Numbered from the stretch's first letter, positions 7,893-21,089 are shown. The stretch is 64,000 nucleotides of DNA from Saprospiraceae bacterium (GCA_022841745.1 JALHQW010000014.1:95184-159183); one strand, 5' to 3'. A program made the numbers and translations. The notes: generated by a model from the letters alone, not told the origin.

Positions 7893-9410
7893 ATGAGCAG
7901 ACGCCTGTCAAACATCCTCCTTTTTGTGCTTTCGGCGCTGCTGCTCGCCTACACCACCCTGCGTGCCCACCTGCTTTCCCTGACCCACGACGAGTGCGGC
8001 TCCTTCGCCATCTGGACGAGCTACGACATATTTAGCTGCCGCACCAACCCCGACTGCTGGGGCACTGCCAACCTTCACTGGCTCTACGTCGTGCTGATGA
8101 AAATGACCGTTGGCCTCTTTGGCGATTCAGAATTGGCCATCCGCCTCCCCGCCCTCTTCGGCCACGCCATTTATCTTCTGTTTTCTATCAAACTGGTGAA
8201 CTGGATAGCCGACCAACTCCCCCATCCAGCATCCAACATCCAGTATCCAGTATCGGGCACCTCCCATACCTCCATCCCTCATACCTTCATCCCTCTTTTT
8301 GGCTTTATCCTTCTGAACTGCAACGCCTATCTCTTGGAGTTCCATTCGCTGGCGAGGGGCTACGGGCTGGCCATGAGCATGATGATGGTGAGCATTTACT
8401 ACTTCGCACGCTGGGTGGAGAGCGGAAGGCTTGGGCCGCTGGTGGGCACCTTGGGTGGCGGGGCCTTGGCGGTGCTGAGCAATTTCACGCTATTAGTCTA
8501 TTTCGCTTGCTTGTTGGCGGTCATCGGCGGTGGCGTGGTTTGGGCTTTTTTGAAAAAAGACGAAAACAAGGCCGAGCGGGCAAAATGGGCGATTGGCGGC
8601 AGTGCGGCCTATTTGGCGGCGCTGGGCTGGCTATTGCACAACCCCATCCGAATCCTGCGGGAACGGGGGGAGTTTGAGTGGGGGCGAGAGACGTTCTTGG
8701 AAACCTACAAGTCAGTGGTGCATTGCAGCCTGTACGGCGGACGGTACTTGAAGATGTACAACCTGGAGGCATTCGGCGGGGCGATGTTCTTGTTGTTGTT
8801 GGCTGCGACCGTATTCGCAGTGGTCAATTTCATCAAAAAACCGAAAGATGCGATGGCTAGGTTTTACCTGGCCGCCGTATCGCTGCCCTTGATGGCAACG
8901 GTGGCCGCCATTGCACAGCACCTGATTTTGGGCACGAAATACCAAGTGGACCGCACGGCCATTATGTTCATACCGCTCTGTGCGCTGGCGGTTTTCCTGT
9001 TCTTTGCTAATTGGCTGGCGCAAAAGGGAAGCCGCTGGGCAGTTGGATTGGTCGTGGTGATTGGCCTGTTCGTGCTAGGGCACCTGCTCAGGGTCGGGCA
9101 GTTGCAGTACACCAGCGAGTGGGGCTACGATGCCGAAACGAAAAACGTGATGGCCTACATGAACGAGAAAGTGCCGCCCGACCAAAAGGTGAAATTCGGC
9201 GTCAACTGGTTGTTCCATCCCTCGGCCACCTATTACCAGCAGCGGTTTGGCTACGGCTTCACTGAGCCGCCCGTTTATTCCAAGGAGCTTTTCCTCGATG
9301 GCCGCTACGATTATTATTACGTGCAGCCGGATGATTTTCCCAAATTAGACTCGCTGTACGTGGAGGAAAAACGCTTCTCATGGGTAGGAATCTTGCTGCG
9401 CAGAAAGTAA
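7893..9410 (+). CDS. GT39-like polytopic membrane glycosyltransferase
   Basis: 505-residue membrane protein with about ten hydrophobic segments. After the first segment comes an extracytoplasmic loop with HDECGSF, matching the acidic motif of GT39/ArnT-type (PMT superfamily) transferases that use polyprenyl-phosphate sugars. AIRLPALFGHAIYL and the conserved ARGYGLAMSMMM segment fit the same family. The C-terminus is soluble (ATYYQQRFGYGF ... YYVQPDDFP). Residues 111-134 (HPASNIQYPVSG and following) are a low-complexity insert encoded by a word-repeat island. Substrate is unknown; cell-envelope glycosylation is inferred from the family. Confidence 0.75.
   Translation: MSRRLSNILLFVLSALLLAYTTLRAHLLSLTHDECGSFAIWTSYDIFSCRTNPDCWGTANLHWLYVVLMKMTVGLFGDSELAIRLPALFGHAIYLLFSIKLVNWIADQLPHPASNIQYPVSGTSHTSIPHTFIPLFGFILLNCNAYLLEFHSLARGYGLAMSMMMVSIYYFARWVESGRLGPLVGTLGGGALAVLSNFTLLVYFACLLAVIGGGVVWAFLKKDENKAERAKWAIGGSAAYLAALGWLLHNPIRILRERGEFEWGRETFLETYKSVVHCSLYGGRYLKMYNLEAFGGAMFLLLLAATVFAVVNFIKKPKDAMARFYLAAVSLPLMATVAAIAQHLILGTKYQVDRTAIMFIPLCALAVFLFFANWLAQKGSRWAVGLVVVIGLFVLGHLLRVGQLQYTSEWGYDAETKNVMAYMNEKVPPDQKVKFGVNWLFHPSATYYQQRFGYGFTEPPVYSKELFLDGRYDYYYVQPDDFPKLDSLYVEEKRFSWVGILLRRK
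8223..8295 (+). repeat. Word-repeat island inside a coding region
   Basis: CATCCAGCATCCAACATCC followed by AGTATCCAGTATC and then CATCCCTCATACC/TTCATCCCTC. Two word families found elsewhere in spacers (2771/4333 and 54960) lie side by side here, in frame, between two membrane segments of the GT39-like protein. Confidence 0.7.
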
Positions 9411-9772
9411 AGTTTTGGCAATTTGCCGCCCATCGCCCGATTTGGCACTGTTTTTTGAGGTGGAACTTGCTGATAAAAATCTCAAACAAACACTGTTGTG
9501 ACAACGGCCTTGCAAATGGGTCGAAATCGGAATTCCTGCTGCCACTCCCTCCCGGCTGTAATCTCTTGTATTCACAAACAGTTCAATTCGCTGATTTTCA
9601 ATAATTTAGAAAAATATAAAACTGCCTAAAGGCAAATCGCCGCATAGATAGCCAACACTGTACTCCGTCCAAAATTTGTAATTGACAACCCATCCCCCTT
9701 TCTCATCACACACGTGAACGAGCATGATTTCCAGTTCCCCCCTGTTGGACGAGGCTCGCAAAAACTATAGAA
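9411..9772. other. Intergenic region, no gene seen
   Basis: 362 bases between the glycosyltransferase and the giant cargo gene. No convincing gene, tRNA or strong terminator was found. The middle (about 9595-9620) is A+T-rich and may contain the promoter of the 9773 gene, but no exact TAnnTTTG box with a -33 partner was seen. Confidence 0.5.
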
Positions 9773-12700
9773 ATGACCGGCAAATCTTTTCTTGCTGCGT
9801 TGCTATTCTCCTTTGCAACGCTTGCCAAACTCACCGCACAGTGCGATTGTATCTCCGCTGGCAATTGCCCAGTCCCCATCACTGACAACGGTGTTTTCAA
9901 CGGCTTCTTGGACGTGACTGTGAATGGCCCGAACGACCTTGCGCAGAGTCCGCTCCAACAGGTATGCGTAACCCTGACCCACACTTGGGTAGGCGACCTG
10001 AGCATTTCGCTCGTCTCACCCAGCGGTGTGGAATACCTCATCATGGCCGACGCTGGCAACAACTATGGCGAGTGCGGCACGCAGGAGAACAACGCCGAGA
10101 TTTGCATCGTAACGGGCACCAACAACCCACTGTCAAACAACTCGGAATACAACTGTAACTCAGCACCCTGCTCGGTGGGTATCTGTTGCCTCAATGGCAA
10201 TTGGACGGTACCATGCGGCGGCGTTACAAGTCCTATTACAGGTGCCCAACAGGCACCAAACTGCAACCTGAACGATTTCAACGTGCCTGGACAACCAGCC
10301 AATGGTACTTGGACAATTAGAGTCCTTGATGTATGCAACCAGGATGCTGGCAACCTCGAAAACTTCAGCCTGACCTTTGCCGGAGGGCAGGCCTGCTATG
10401 CCTGCGAGGCAGATGGCGGAGCGCTGGACACCATCAGCGTGGTCTCCTGCTTGGGAGATCCTGATCTGATGCTGGACATATCGCCTCACTATCCGAGTGG
10501 GCCGCTCTTTGGGGCAGACTCCCTTATTTATGAATATATCTACCTGATAATACAGGGCGGCATCGTCATTGCGCAGCAAAACAGCCCTGATTTGACAGGG
10601 TTCCCAATTGGAACTTATCAAGTCTATGGCCTCTCTTATTTGATTACGCATTCAGGTCAGGTGCCATCGGTCGTCGGCATGAACATCAACGCGGTGATTG
10701 CGATGCTGACCTCTGCCACCGCACCTTTCTGCGCCGATGTCTCGGACAACAATGTGCCGGTGACGATCCTACCGCCCATCCCAGATACGAACTTAACAGA
10801 AACCATCTGCCAAGGCGATACTTACACAATTGGCACAACTCAGTTCAACTCCTCGGGCAACCATACGGTAGTCTTGAACTCGTTCAATAGTTGCGACAGC
10901 ACCGTTAACCTTGCCCTGACCGTTGTGCAACCAGACACCGTTGACGTGGTCAGGGACGTTTGCACAGGCGGCTGTGTGAGCATCGGCGGGCAATCGTATT
11001 GCGCCCCTGCACAGCAGTATATCCACCTGACCAACTGGCAAGGCTGCGACAGCGTAGTGCATTTGACCTTCATCGTACACGCCCCAACGGCGGTCATCAC
11101 GCCCGCCAACCCACCCGCCATCACCTGTACCAATAGCTCGGTGGCACTTTCGGCTGCCACATCGGGGCCTGGCACACTGACCTATGCATGGTCGGGGCCA
11201 GCAGGCTTTGGGGGAAGCACACAGGCAAACATAACTGCCACGATAGCAGGTACTTATACCGTGACCGTTAGTGACAATGCCGTGACGCCAGCTTGTACTT
11301 CCACAGCTTCCGTAACGGTGGCGAGCAACATCGTTCAGCCCGATTTGGTGTTAGTTGGAACTGCTCCGAGCATCTGCCAAGGGCAGACATTCAATTTGGG
11401 CAGCTTGACCATCCAAGACCAGAACAACACGGGTGGGGCAATTACCTACCACAGCGGCACACCTGCCACGGCAGGTAATCAGTTGTCGAATTTGGTCGTT
11501 TCGCCTTCGGCAACGACCACCTATTATGTGAAATCCACCACGGGTACTTGCAGCGATGAATTGCCCGTCACTGTCACCGTGAATCCGGTGCCTACGGCAA
11601 CTTTCACGGCTACCCCTTTGAGTTGCATCAACAACGACGTGACCGTCACCTACACGGGCAGTGCTGGTGCTGGCGCAACGTATAATTGGAACTTTGGGGG
11701 CGGAACGGTGGTATCTGGCACGAGCGCTGGCCCATACCAGATTGATTACTCGACACCAGGGCCAAAAACCATCACCTTGACCGTAACCGAAACCGGCTGC
11801 ACCTCGACCATTGCAACGCAAAACCTACAGGTGGATGATGACTTGGATGCACCTGTCATCAACTGTTCTTCGACGTCAAATACCATCAATTTTACTTGGA
11901 CAGCCGTAGCGAACAGTACCAGCTATACGGTGACCTCCAATGTGGCGGGCACCCACGCAACGCCAACTTCCACTTCTTACCAAGTGATAGGACTAACACC
12001 AGGCCAGTCAGTGACCATCACCGTGGTGGCCAATGGGACGACTGCTTGTGGCACTTCTTCTGCGACCCAAACTTGCACCGCACAGAATTGCCCACCAGGC
12101 TTGGCAGTGGCAATTGACCCAGTGCCGACCATTTGCCGGAATGCCAGCACCACGCCCTTCAACTTACAAGCTACCGCTTCGGGCGGTACGGGCATGGGCA
12201 CCTACACCTTCTCAGGCCCCGGCATCACCAATGCGACGCTCGGCACTTTCAACCCAAACATTGCAAATTTGGGGGCCAATACCATCAATGTAACCTACAA
12301 CGAGAACGGCTGCACGGCCAGCAATTCAACGACCATCAATGTGTTCCAAACACCGGCTGCCAGCCTATCGGCCACTTCGCCAGTGTGCAGGGTGGGCTTG
12401 GGCGCTACCGTGACCTTTACGGCTCCATCAGCGGGCCTGAACTTTACCTGGGACTTTGGCGGCGGCTTCGGTGCGCCGGGCTATAGCGCTGGTCCGCAGA
12501 ATGTAACTTGGGGGACGGCTGGTACAAAGACCATCACCGTAACCGTGGATGACGGCAGCGGTTGTCCAGCAACTGATACGATCACCGTGGTGGCGGAAGA
12601 GCCTTTACCTCCATTTACGCCCACTTGCTCGTCCACGACCAACAGCGTTACAGTCAGTTGGTCAGCCGTAGCAGGCGCAGCGGGCTATGACGTGGATGTG

Positions 12701-15667
12701 ACAACGGGCCAAGTTGGCACACATCCCACACCTACGTCTTACCAAGTGACAGGGCTATCACCCGGCGAGCAAGTCAGCTTCACGATAACGGCCTTGGGCA
12801 CCAACTCCTGCGGCGACCAGGTGGCATACATCACTTGCACAGCGCAAGACTGCCCGCCTGTTCCACTCACCGTTGACCCTGTTCCAGACATCTGTCTCGA
12901 TGCAATGACGCAGTCCGTCCAGGTAGTAGCACGTTTGGGCAATGGCACCCCACCACCGAATCAAATGGAATTCTTTGGCAATGGGGTTTCTCTCAGCGGC
13001 CTGTTCGACCCACAGCAAGCGGGCCCTGGAGCACATACCATCACGGCTGTGTTTACCAACGGGCCTTGCAGCACCAGCCGGGACATTGTCATCAACGTCT
13101 ATGACAGCCCAACGGGCGATTTCAATGCGCCGACCACCATCTGCCAGGGCAGCTCGACGACTGTGGAATTGGTGGGCGCTGCTCAAGCAAACCTTATTTA
13201 TAGCTGGGACTTCAACGGCGGCACGGCCACGCCCGGCGCGGGTGCAGGGCCGCACACGGTCACTTGGAGCACCCCCGGCCAAAAATTCATTACCCTCACC
13301 GTAGAAAACCAGCAGGGCTGCATGTCACCTATTTATGCAAAAATGGTGACCGTGACATCGCCCGTAGCTGCACCGCAGCCAACCTGTAACATCGCAACAA
13401 CAACTTCTATTGAGTTTACTTGGCCCAGCGTGCCCGGCGCTTCTGGCTATCAGATTACAACACCCACCGGGCAAACGGTAACGCAAACCAGCACGACCTG
13501 GCAGGCCACTGGCCTTCAGCCATCGGAGCAGGTTTGCGTAACCATAGCATCGCTATCAGGCAGTTCCTGCCCGGAAGCCTCAACGCCGATTTGCTGCAAT
13601 GCTTTGCCTTGTCCCAGCATCACGGTTGACGTGGCACCATTGGCAGATTATTGCCTTGGCAACTCAATACCTGAGCAGCTTCAAGTCACCGTGACCGGAA
13701 GCAACGGCACGGGCATGGGCAACTGGAGCGGCCCCGGCGTACTGAACGGCGGAACCGGCACCTTCAATGCCTCGGCGGCAGGCTTTGGCCAGCACACCAT
13801 CACCTATACGTTTGTGGAGGAAAGCTGCACCTATACCGACGCCGTCACGGTCGGCATTTATCAGCAACCAACTTCGACCTTCACAGCCGATGCGGGCATC
13901 TGTCTGTCGGAAAGCGCAACGGTGACATACGGTGGCCAATTTAGCCCGACCGCCATTTATACTTGGGATTTTGGTGGTGGCGTGGCCGTGCCCGGCACGG
14001 GGGCTGGCCCACATGAAGTCACTTGGCCTACATCAGGGCCAAAGGACATCACGCTGAGCGTGACGGATGGTAGTTGCACTTCCGCCGTTTTTGCGCAGCA
14101 GGTACAGGTGGACGAGCAGTTGGCAGAGCCGAGCATTGTTTGCTCCGCAACGACCGATGGCGTCGTGTTCACCTGGAACACCGTGCCTGGCGCAACGGAC
14201 TACACGGCCATTGGCACAGGCGGCGTACAGACCTCGGACACTACCTTCACTTTCACGGGGCTTGACCCGGAAGAGCCAGTGAGCATTCAATTAAGCGTGA
14301 ACGGCAATACTTCATGCCCATTGCCAGCAGTGGAAGCCGATTGCGCAGCACTGCCCTGCCCTCAGTTGTCGGTGGCGATTGCGCCTGTTTCGCCCATCTG
14401 CCTCGTGGCGGGCACACCAACAGTGACCTTGGTGGGCAACGTGAACGGCGTCGGCATTGCCGCAGGCACCAGGACATGGAGCGGCCTCGGCATCGTGGAT
14501 GCCACGCAGGGCATTTTCGACCCCAACGTGGCGGGCGGTGGCCTGCATGAAATCACCTGTGTTTACCAGCAGGTGAATTGCAGTTACGAAGCTACAACAG
14601 TGATTGAGATAGTGGCCCAGCCAACGGCTGACGCTGGCCCTGACCGCCTGATTACCTGCTGGGAAAGCGACCAGGAGGTGCAGCTTGGCGGCCCGCTCAC
14701 CACTTCCAGCAACAATATCGTCCACCAATGGACGGCAGCCAACGGGGCTTTCCCGGGCGATGCGACGGCCCGCTATCCGACGGTAAGCGTAGCGGGGCTT
14801 TATACCCTCACCGTCACCAACACAGCCCTTGGCTGCTCGGATGTTGACGACGTGCTGGTGATGTCCACGCAAAGCACACCCCAGCCCGAAGTGGGGCTTG
14901 AGCCTATCAACTGCGGCTATAACGGCAAGGATGCTAATATGACCGTCACCAATGTAACGGGTGGCATAGAACCTTACCTTTACTCCTTGAACGATGCGCC
15001 GTTTGTTTCCGACAACGTCTTTGCCTTTTTGGAGGCGGGCGATTACGACCTGACGGTGATGGATGCGGAAGGCTGCACTGGCTCCACGAAGTTCACGGTA
15101 ATGGATGTCGGAACGGTGGATGTTGACCTGACGGCCAATATCGTTGGGCAACCGATGGTGGCTTATGGCGAGTCCATCTCGCTGACAGCACTCACCAACC
15201 TACCGGAAAGCGAACTTGATTCGATTGGTTGGACAAATGGCAATTACCTGAGCTGTACGGACTGCCTCGATCCTGTGGCCACGCCGCTTGAACAAACGAC
15301 CTTCGTGGTCACGCTGTTCAAAGGCAACTGCTCTGCCAGCGATTCGCTGAACGTCTTCGTGGACATGGGCGAAGGTGGGGTTTACGTGCCATCGGCCTTC
15401 TCGCCCAATGGCGACAACGTGAACGACAAGTTCATGATCTACGCCGGGCCTACGGTCACGAGAATTAAGTCCTTCCTCGTCTTCGACCGCTGGGGAGAGA
15501 TGGTGTATGAGTACTCGGACTTCGACCCGACAGACCCAGCCCGTGGCTGGGACGGCCTCTTGGACGGGCGCCCGATGAACCCGGCGGTTTTCGTCTGGTT
15601 CGCCGAGGTGGAGTTCGTGGACGGCTCGGTACAAGTGCTGGAAGGGGACGTGACGCTGGTGCGGTGA
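9773..15667 (+). CDS. Giant modular T9SS cargo with P-domain, PKD/FnIII repeats and CHU_C end
   Basis: 1964-residue secreted protein. After a signal peptide (ending about LAKLTAQC) comes a proprotein-convertase P-domain-like module to about residue 210 (LTHTWVGDLSISLVSPSGVE, NGTWTIRVLDVC). Next are two short modules ending CDSTVNL/CDSVVHL, Ig/PKD-like domains, and from about residue 606 four tandem units of roughly 252 residues. Each unit has PKD (YNWNFGGG, FTWDFGGG, YSWDFNGG, YTWDFGGG), then FnIII-like, then an Ig-like domain opening near CPxLxVxIxPV. The end is a gliding-motility-associated type B sorting domain (VYVPSAFSPNGDNVNDKF ... FDRWGEMVYE). Likely a cell-surface adhesin or matrix protein; its ligand is unknown. 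A terminator follows at 15766. Confidence 0.9.
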   Translation: MTGKSFLAALLFSFATLAKLTAQCDCISAGNCPVPITDNGVFNGFLDVTVNGPNDLAQSPLQQVCVTLTHTWVGDLSISLVSPSGVEYLIMADAGNNYGECGTQENNAEICIVTGTNNPLSNNSEYNCNSAPCSVGICCLNGNWTVPCGGVTSPITGAQQAPNCNLNDFNVPGQPANGTWTIRVLDVCNQDAGNLENFSLTFAGGQACYACEADGGALDTISVVSCLGDPDLMLDISPHYPSGPLFGADSLIYEYIYLIIQGGIVIAQQNSPDLTGFPIGTYQVYGLSYLITHSGQVPSVVGMNINAVIAMLTSATAPFCADVSDNNVPVTILPPIPDTNLTETICQGDTYTIGTTQFNSSGNHTVVLNSFNSCDSTVNLALTVVQPDTVDVVRDVCTGGCVSIGGQSYCAPAQQYIHLTNWQGCDSVVHLTFIVHAPTAVITPANPPAITCTNSSVALSAATSGPGTLTYAWSGPAGFGGSTQANITATIAGTYTVTVSDNAVTPACTSTASVTVASNIVQPDLVLVGTAPSICQGQTFNLGSLTIQDQNNTGGAITYHSGTPATAGNQLSNLVVSPSATTTYYVKSTTGTCSDELPVTVTVNPVPTATFTATPLSCINNDVTVTYTGSAGAGATYNWNFGGGTVVSGTSAGPYQIDYSTPGPKTITLTVTETGCTSTIATQNLQVDDDLDAPVINCSSTSNTINFTWTAVANSTSYTVTSNVAGTHATPTSTSYQVIGLTPGQSVTITVVANGTTACGTSSATQTCTAQNCPPGLAVAIDPVPTICRNASTTPFNLQATASGGTGMGTYTFSGPGITNATLGTFNPNIANLGANTINVTYNENGCTASNSTTINVFQTPAASLSATSPVCRVGLGATVTFTAPSAGLNFTWDFGGGFGAPGYSAGPQNVTWGTAGTKTITVTVDDGSGCPATDTITVVAEEPLPPFTPTCSSTTNSVTVSWSAVAGAAGYDVDVTTGQVGTHPTPTSYQVTGLSPGEQVSFTITALGTNSCGDQVAYITCTAQDCPPVPLTVDPVPDICLDAMTQSVQVVARLGNGTPPPNQMEFFGNGVSLSGLFDPQQAGPGAHTITAVFTNGPCSTSRDIVINVYDSPTGDFNAPTTICQGSSTTVELVGAAQANLIYSWDFNGGTATPGAGAGPHTVTWSTPGQKFITLTVENQQGCMSPIYAKMVTVTSPVAAPQPTCNIATTTSIEFTWPSVPGASGYQITTPTGQTVTQTSTTWQATGLQPSEQVCVTIASLSGSSCPEASTPICCNALPCPSITVDVAPLADYCLGNSIPEQLQVTVTGSNGTGMGNWSGPGVLNGGTGTFNASAAGFGQHTITYTFVEESCTYTDAVTVGIYQQPTSTFTADAGICLSESATVTYGGQFSPTAIYTWDFGGGVAVPGTGAGPHEVTWPTSGPKDITLSVTDGSCTSAVFAQQVQVDEQLAEPSIVCSATTDGVVFTWNTVPGATDYTAIGTGGVQTSDTTFTFTGLDPEEPVSIQLSVNGNTSCPLPAVEADCAALPCPQLSVAIAPVSPICLVAGTPTVTLVGNVNGVGIAAGTRTWSGLGIVDATQGIFDPNVAGGGLHEITCVYQQVNCSYEATTVIEIVAQPTADAGPDRLITCWESDQEVQLGGPLTTSSNNIVHQWTAANGAFPGDATARYPTVSVAGLYTLTVTNTALGCSDVDDVLVMSTQSTPQPEVGLEPINCGYNGKDANMTVTNVTGGIEPYLYSLNDAPFVSDNVFAFLEAGDYDLTVMDAEGCTGSTKFTVMDVGTVDVDLTANIVGQPMVAYGESISLTALTNLPESELDSIGWTNGNYLSCTDCLDPVATPLEQTTFVVTLFKGNCSASDSLNVFVDMGEGGVYVPSAFSPNGDNVNDKFMIYAGPTVTRIKSFLVFDRWGEMVYEYSDFDPTDPARGWDGLLDGRPMNPAVFVWFAEVEFVDGSVQVLEGDVTLVR

Positions 15668-15765
15668 GGCGGATTTAAGCTATAAGATTTTTGATACCAG
15701 ATTTAAGATTTTTTAAGACCCCCTTACCCAACTCAAAGGAATACAACAACTGGATATAGATGTAC

Positions 15766-15801
15766 CCGTAAAGGCTGGAGACAGCTTTTGCGGTTTTTTT
15801 T
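15766..15801 (+). terminator. Rho-independent terminator of the giant cargo gene
   Basis: An 11-bp stem with two G-T pairs, CCGTAAAGGCT / AGCTTTTGCGG, closes a 6-base loop and is followed directly by eight T residues. It lies about 100 bases after the stop of the 9773 gene. Confidence 0.8.
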
Positions 15802-16152
15802 ATTGGTGGCAAATGTTAAATATTTTGGATGCTTGAAAAACAAACCCTATACTTGTGCATCCTGTATGAAATAACACCTATACTGGCGGCCAGTATACAG
15901 GCTGCCACCGAGACGATACGAGACATACGATACCATTTTACATAGGCCATGACATGAACGACGATACCCGAACCAAAGACAATTCCCGGCAACCACGTAA
16001 CCCAGCACTCAAACGATTTTTTCCGACTTAGGCATTTGAACGACAGCACTCTTTTCACCGCTACCGACATGGCGGGCGCTGGCATTTGGCCTATATGACC
16101 CTTGCCCCGTTCACCATGCGCAGCGGCCTCACTCCTTTAATCGCTTTTTATC
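15802..16152. other. Leader region of the phase-variable gene, with an operator-like palindrome
   Basis: About 350 bases with no supported gene; a minus-strand open frame of 89 codons at 15816-16085 has no recognisable content. A perfect 9-bp inverted repeat with one central base, TATACTGGC G GCCAGTATA, lies at 15879-15897 and could be a regulator-binding site. No exact promoter box was identified close to the start at 16153. Confidence 0.4.
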
Positions 16153-19338
<3,186 letters not shown>

Positions 19339-19352
19339 TCCAACACGCTGAT

Positions 19353-19386
19353 AGGAGGTTGTGCGGTCATGACCGTACAACCTCCT
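19353..19386 (+). terminator. 34-bp palindrome between two cargo genes
   Basis: AGGAGGTTGTGCGGTCA is followed at once by its reverse complement with one G-T mismatch (16 of 17 pairs). It lies 15 bases after the stop of the 16153 gene and 17 bases before the next ATG. There is no good T-run, so it may be a weak terminator, an RNA-stabilising hairpin or a protein-binding site. Confidence 0.55.
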
Positions 19387-19403
19387 TCTATTATCCTTCT
19401 GCC

Positions 19404-20915
19404 ATGAAAAAGCTGCTATTTCCTTGTATAATAATTGTACCTTTCATAGGATTTTCACAGAAAAAATTTGATTACAACTGGCTGTTGGGCGTTAGAACTG
19501 ACACTGGTTATCCTGAAAACTGCCTGAACAAACTTGACTTCAACAATTCGGAATTAAAAATTCTAAGAGATACTGTTAGCTCTGAGTTATTTTCAACAAA
19601 CTCTAGTATTTCCAATAATCAAGGGGAATTGCTTTTTTATTCTAATGGTTGCTATATTAAGAATAAGAATCACCAAATTATGTCCAATGGTAATAACCTA
19701 AACCCTGGACAAGTATATGAAGATAATTGTCCTAACTATGGTTACACTGCAAATAGAGGCCTGATGATACTCCCCCAGCCCGGCAGCGACCACCGCTACT
19801 ACGTAATTCATCAGGCCTTCAAGATATTCGACAGCCCGCCCTACTACCGGATTGACAAGCTCTACTACACGGTGGTGGACATGACGCTCAACAACGGGCT
19901 GGGCGACGTGGTGGAAAAGAACCAATTAGTGGTGGAACACACCCAATATGCTGGCATCCACGCCGTACGCCACGACAATGGCGTGGACTGGTGGATAATC
20001 GCACTGGCGCACGGCAACAACGAGTACTTCAAGCTACTGCTCGACGAGGACGGGCTTTCGGTGGTTGACACCCAGACCATCGGCGACGAGGCATTTGTGA
20101 ACGGGGGCGGGCAGATGCTCTTCTCGCCCGACGGCACGAGGTACGCCAAGTTCGACTTCAAGAACCAACTCATGCTCTTCGACTTCGACCGAGCCACGGG
20201 CCAGTTGGCCAACTACCGGAACGTGGTGGTCACGGACTCGTCGGCCTTCGGCTTCCACGGGCTGTCCTTCTCGCCAAGCTCCCGCTTCCTCTACCTCAGC
20301 ACTCAGCGCCAGTTGTTCCAGTACGACCTGCATGCCGCCGAATTCGAGTCGTCCGGCGTGCTCATCGGCGAGTACGACGGCTTCCTCTTCAACGACCTGT
20401 TCCAGGTCATGTTCCAGAAGATGCAGCTCGGCCCAGACTGCCGCATCTATATGGTGCCCCATGCCCCGGCGCCCTACCTCCACGTCATCAACCACCCCGA
20501 CGAGCCGGGCCTTGCCTGCGGCTTCGCCCAGCGGGGCATCGAGCTGCCCTGCACTGCCAATTACTCCCTGCCCAACTTCCCCAACTACCGCCTCGGCACT
20601 CCCTACCCAACCTGCGACAGCAATATCGTCTATGTGTCGAGCGGATTTGCGCCGCCGCCGCCCGTGCAGGAGATAATGGTCTATCCCAACCCAGCCAGCG
20701 GGCAGGTGACGGTAGCCTTGCCCCTGCCGTTGTACAAGGGGGCCGTTTGGTCGCTGTGTGACCAGCTTGGGCGGGAGGTGGCGAGGGCGTTGTTGCCGGT
20801 GGGGCAGCAGGAGGCGCAGTTAGGTGTTGAGGGTTTGGCAGTGGGGCTGTACTTTTGGCGGGTGGAAGGTGACGGTAACGTGCTGGGGAGCGGTAAGCTC
20901 ATCATCGCAAAATGA
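19404..20915 (+). CDS. T9SS type A secreted protein, probable beta-propeller
   Basis: 503-residue secreted protein. ATG 19404 starts a signal peptide (MKKLLFPCIIIVPFIGFSQ). The body shows repeated blade-like strands (GELLFYSNGCYI, MILPQPGSDHRYYVIHQ, GGQMLFSPDGTRYAKFD, LSFSPSSRFLYLSTQRQL), which suggests a beta-propeller. The C-terminus is a T9SS type A sorting domain (IMVYPNPASGQVTVALPL ... VGLYFWRVEGDGNVLGSG). The first ~340 bases of the gene are strikingly A+T-rich and the remainder G+C-rich, with the change near 19750, so the gene may be a mosaic. It belongs to the cargo run 16153-23561. Function of the propeller is unknown. Confidence 0.82.
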   Translation: MKKLLFPCIIIVPFIGFSQKKFDYNWLLGVRTDTGYPENCLNKLDFNNSELKILRDTVSSELFSTNSSISNNQGELLFYSNGCYIKNKNHQIMSNGNNLNPGQVYEDNCPNYGYTANRGLMILPQPGSDHRYYVIHQAFKIFDSPPYYRIDKLYYTVVDMTLNNGLGDVVEKNQLVVEHTQYAGIHAVRHDNGVDWWIIALAHGNNEYFKLLLDEDGLSVVDTQTIGDEAFVNGGGQMLFSPDGTRYAKFDFKNQLMLFDFDRATGQLANYRNVVVTDSSAFGFHGLSFSPSSRFLYLSTQRQLFQYDLHAAEFESSGVLIGEYDGFLFNDLFQVMFQKMQLGPDCRIYMVPHAPAPYLHVINHPDEPGLACGFAQRGIELPCTANYSLPNFPNYRLGTPYPTCDSNIVYVSSGFAPPPPVQEIMVYPNPASGQVTVALPLPLYKGAVWSLCDQLGREVARALLPVGQQEAQLGVEGLAVGLYFWRVEGDGNVLGSGKLIIAK

Positions 20916-21042
20916 TAAGACATGACAATGGCAAATCAATTCACCATGGCCACTGTTTCATCGGCCGCTTACCCATGTCGGAGACATGGTGATATGGGGT
21001 CGGGAGACTTGAACCAGCGGGGTCATCATCAAATAATAACCC

Positions 21043-21075
21043 AATCGGGTGGAGGCGGATTGCCTCCACCCGATT
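21043..21075 (+). terminator. Perfect 14-bp hairpin before a cargo gene
   Basis: AATCGGGTGGAGGC / GCCTCCACCCGATT with a 5-base GGATT loop, ending 14 bases before the ATG at 21090. It lacks a T-run. Its position matches that of the palindrome at 19353, so it may end the upstream transcript or sit in the 5' leader of the next gene. Confidence 0.55.
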
Positions 21076-21089
21076 TAAACCACACTGCC

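Noticed and set aside
15816..16085. 89-codon minus-strand open frame in the spacer before the TC-tract gene
   Set aside because: No start signal, no promoter and no recognisable content; likely chance.
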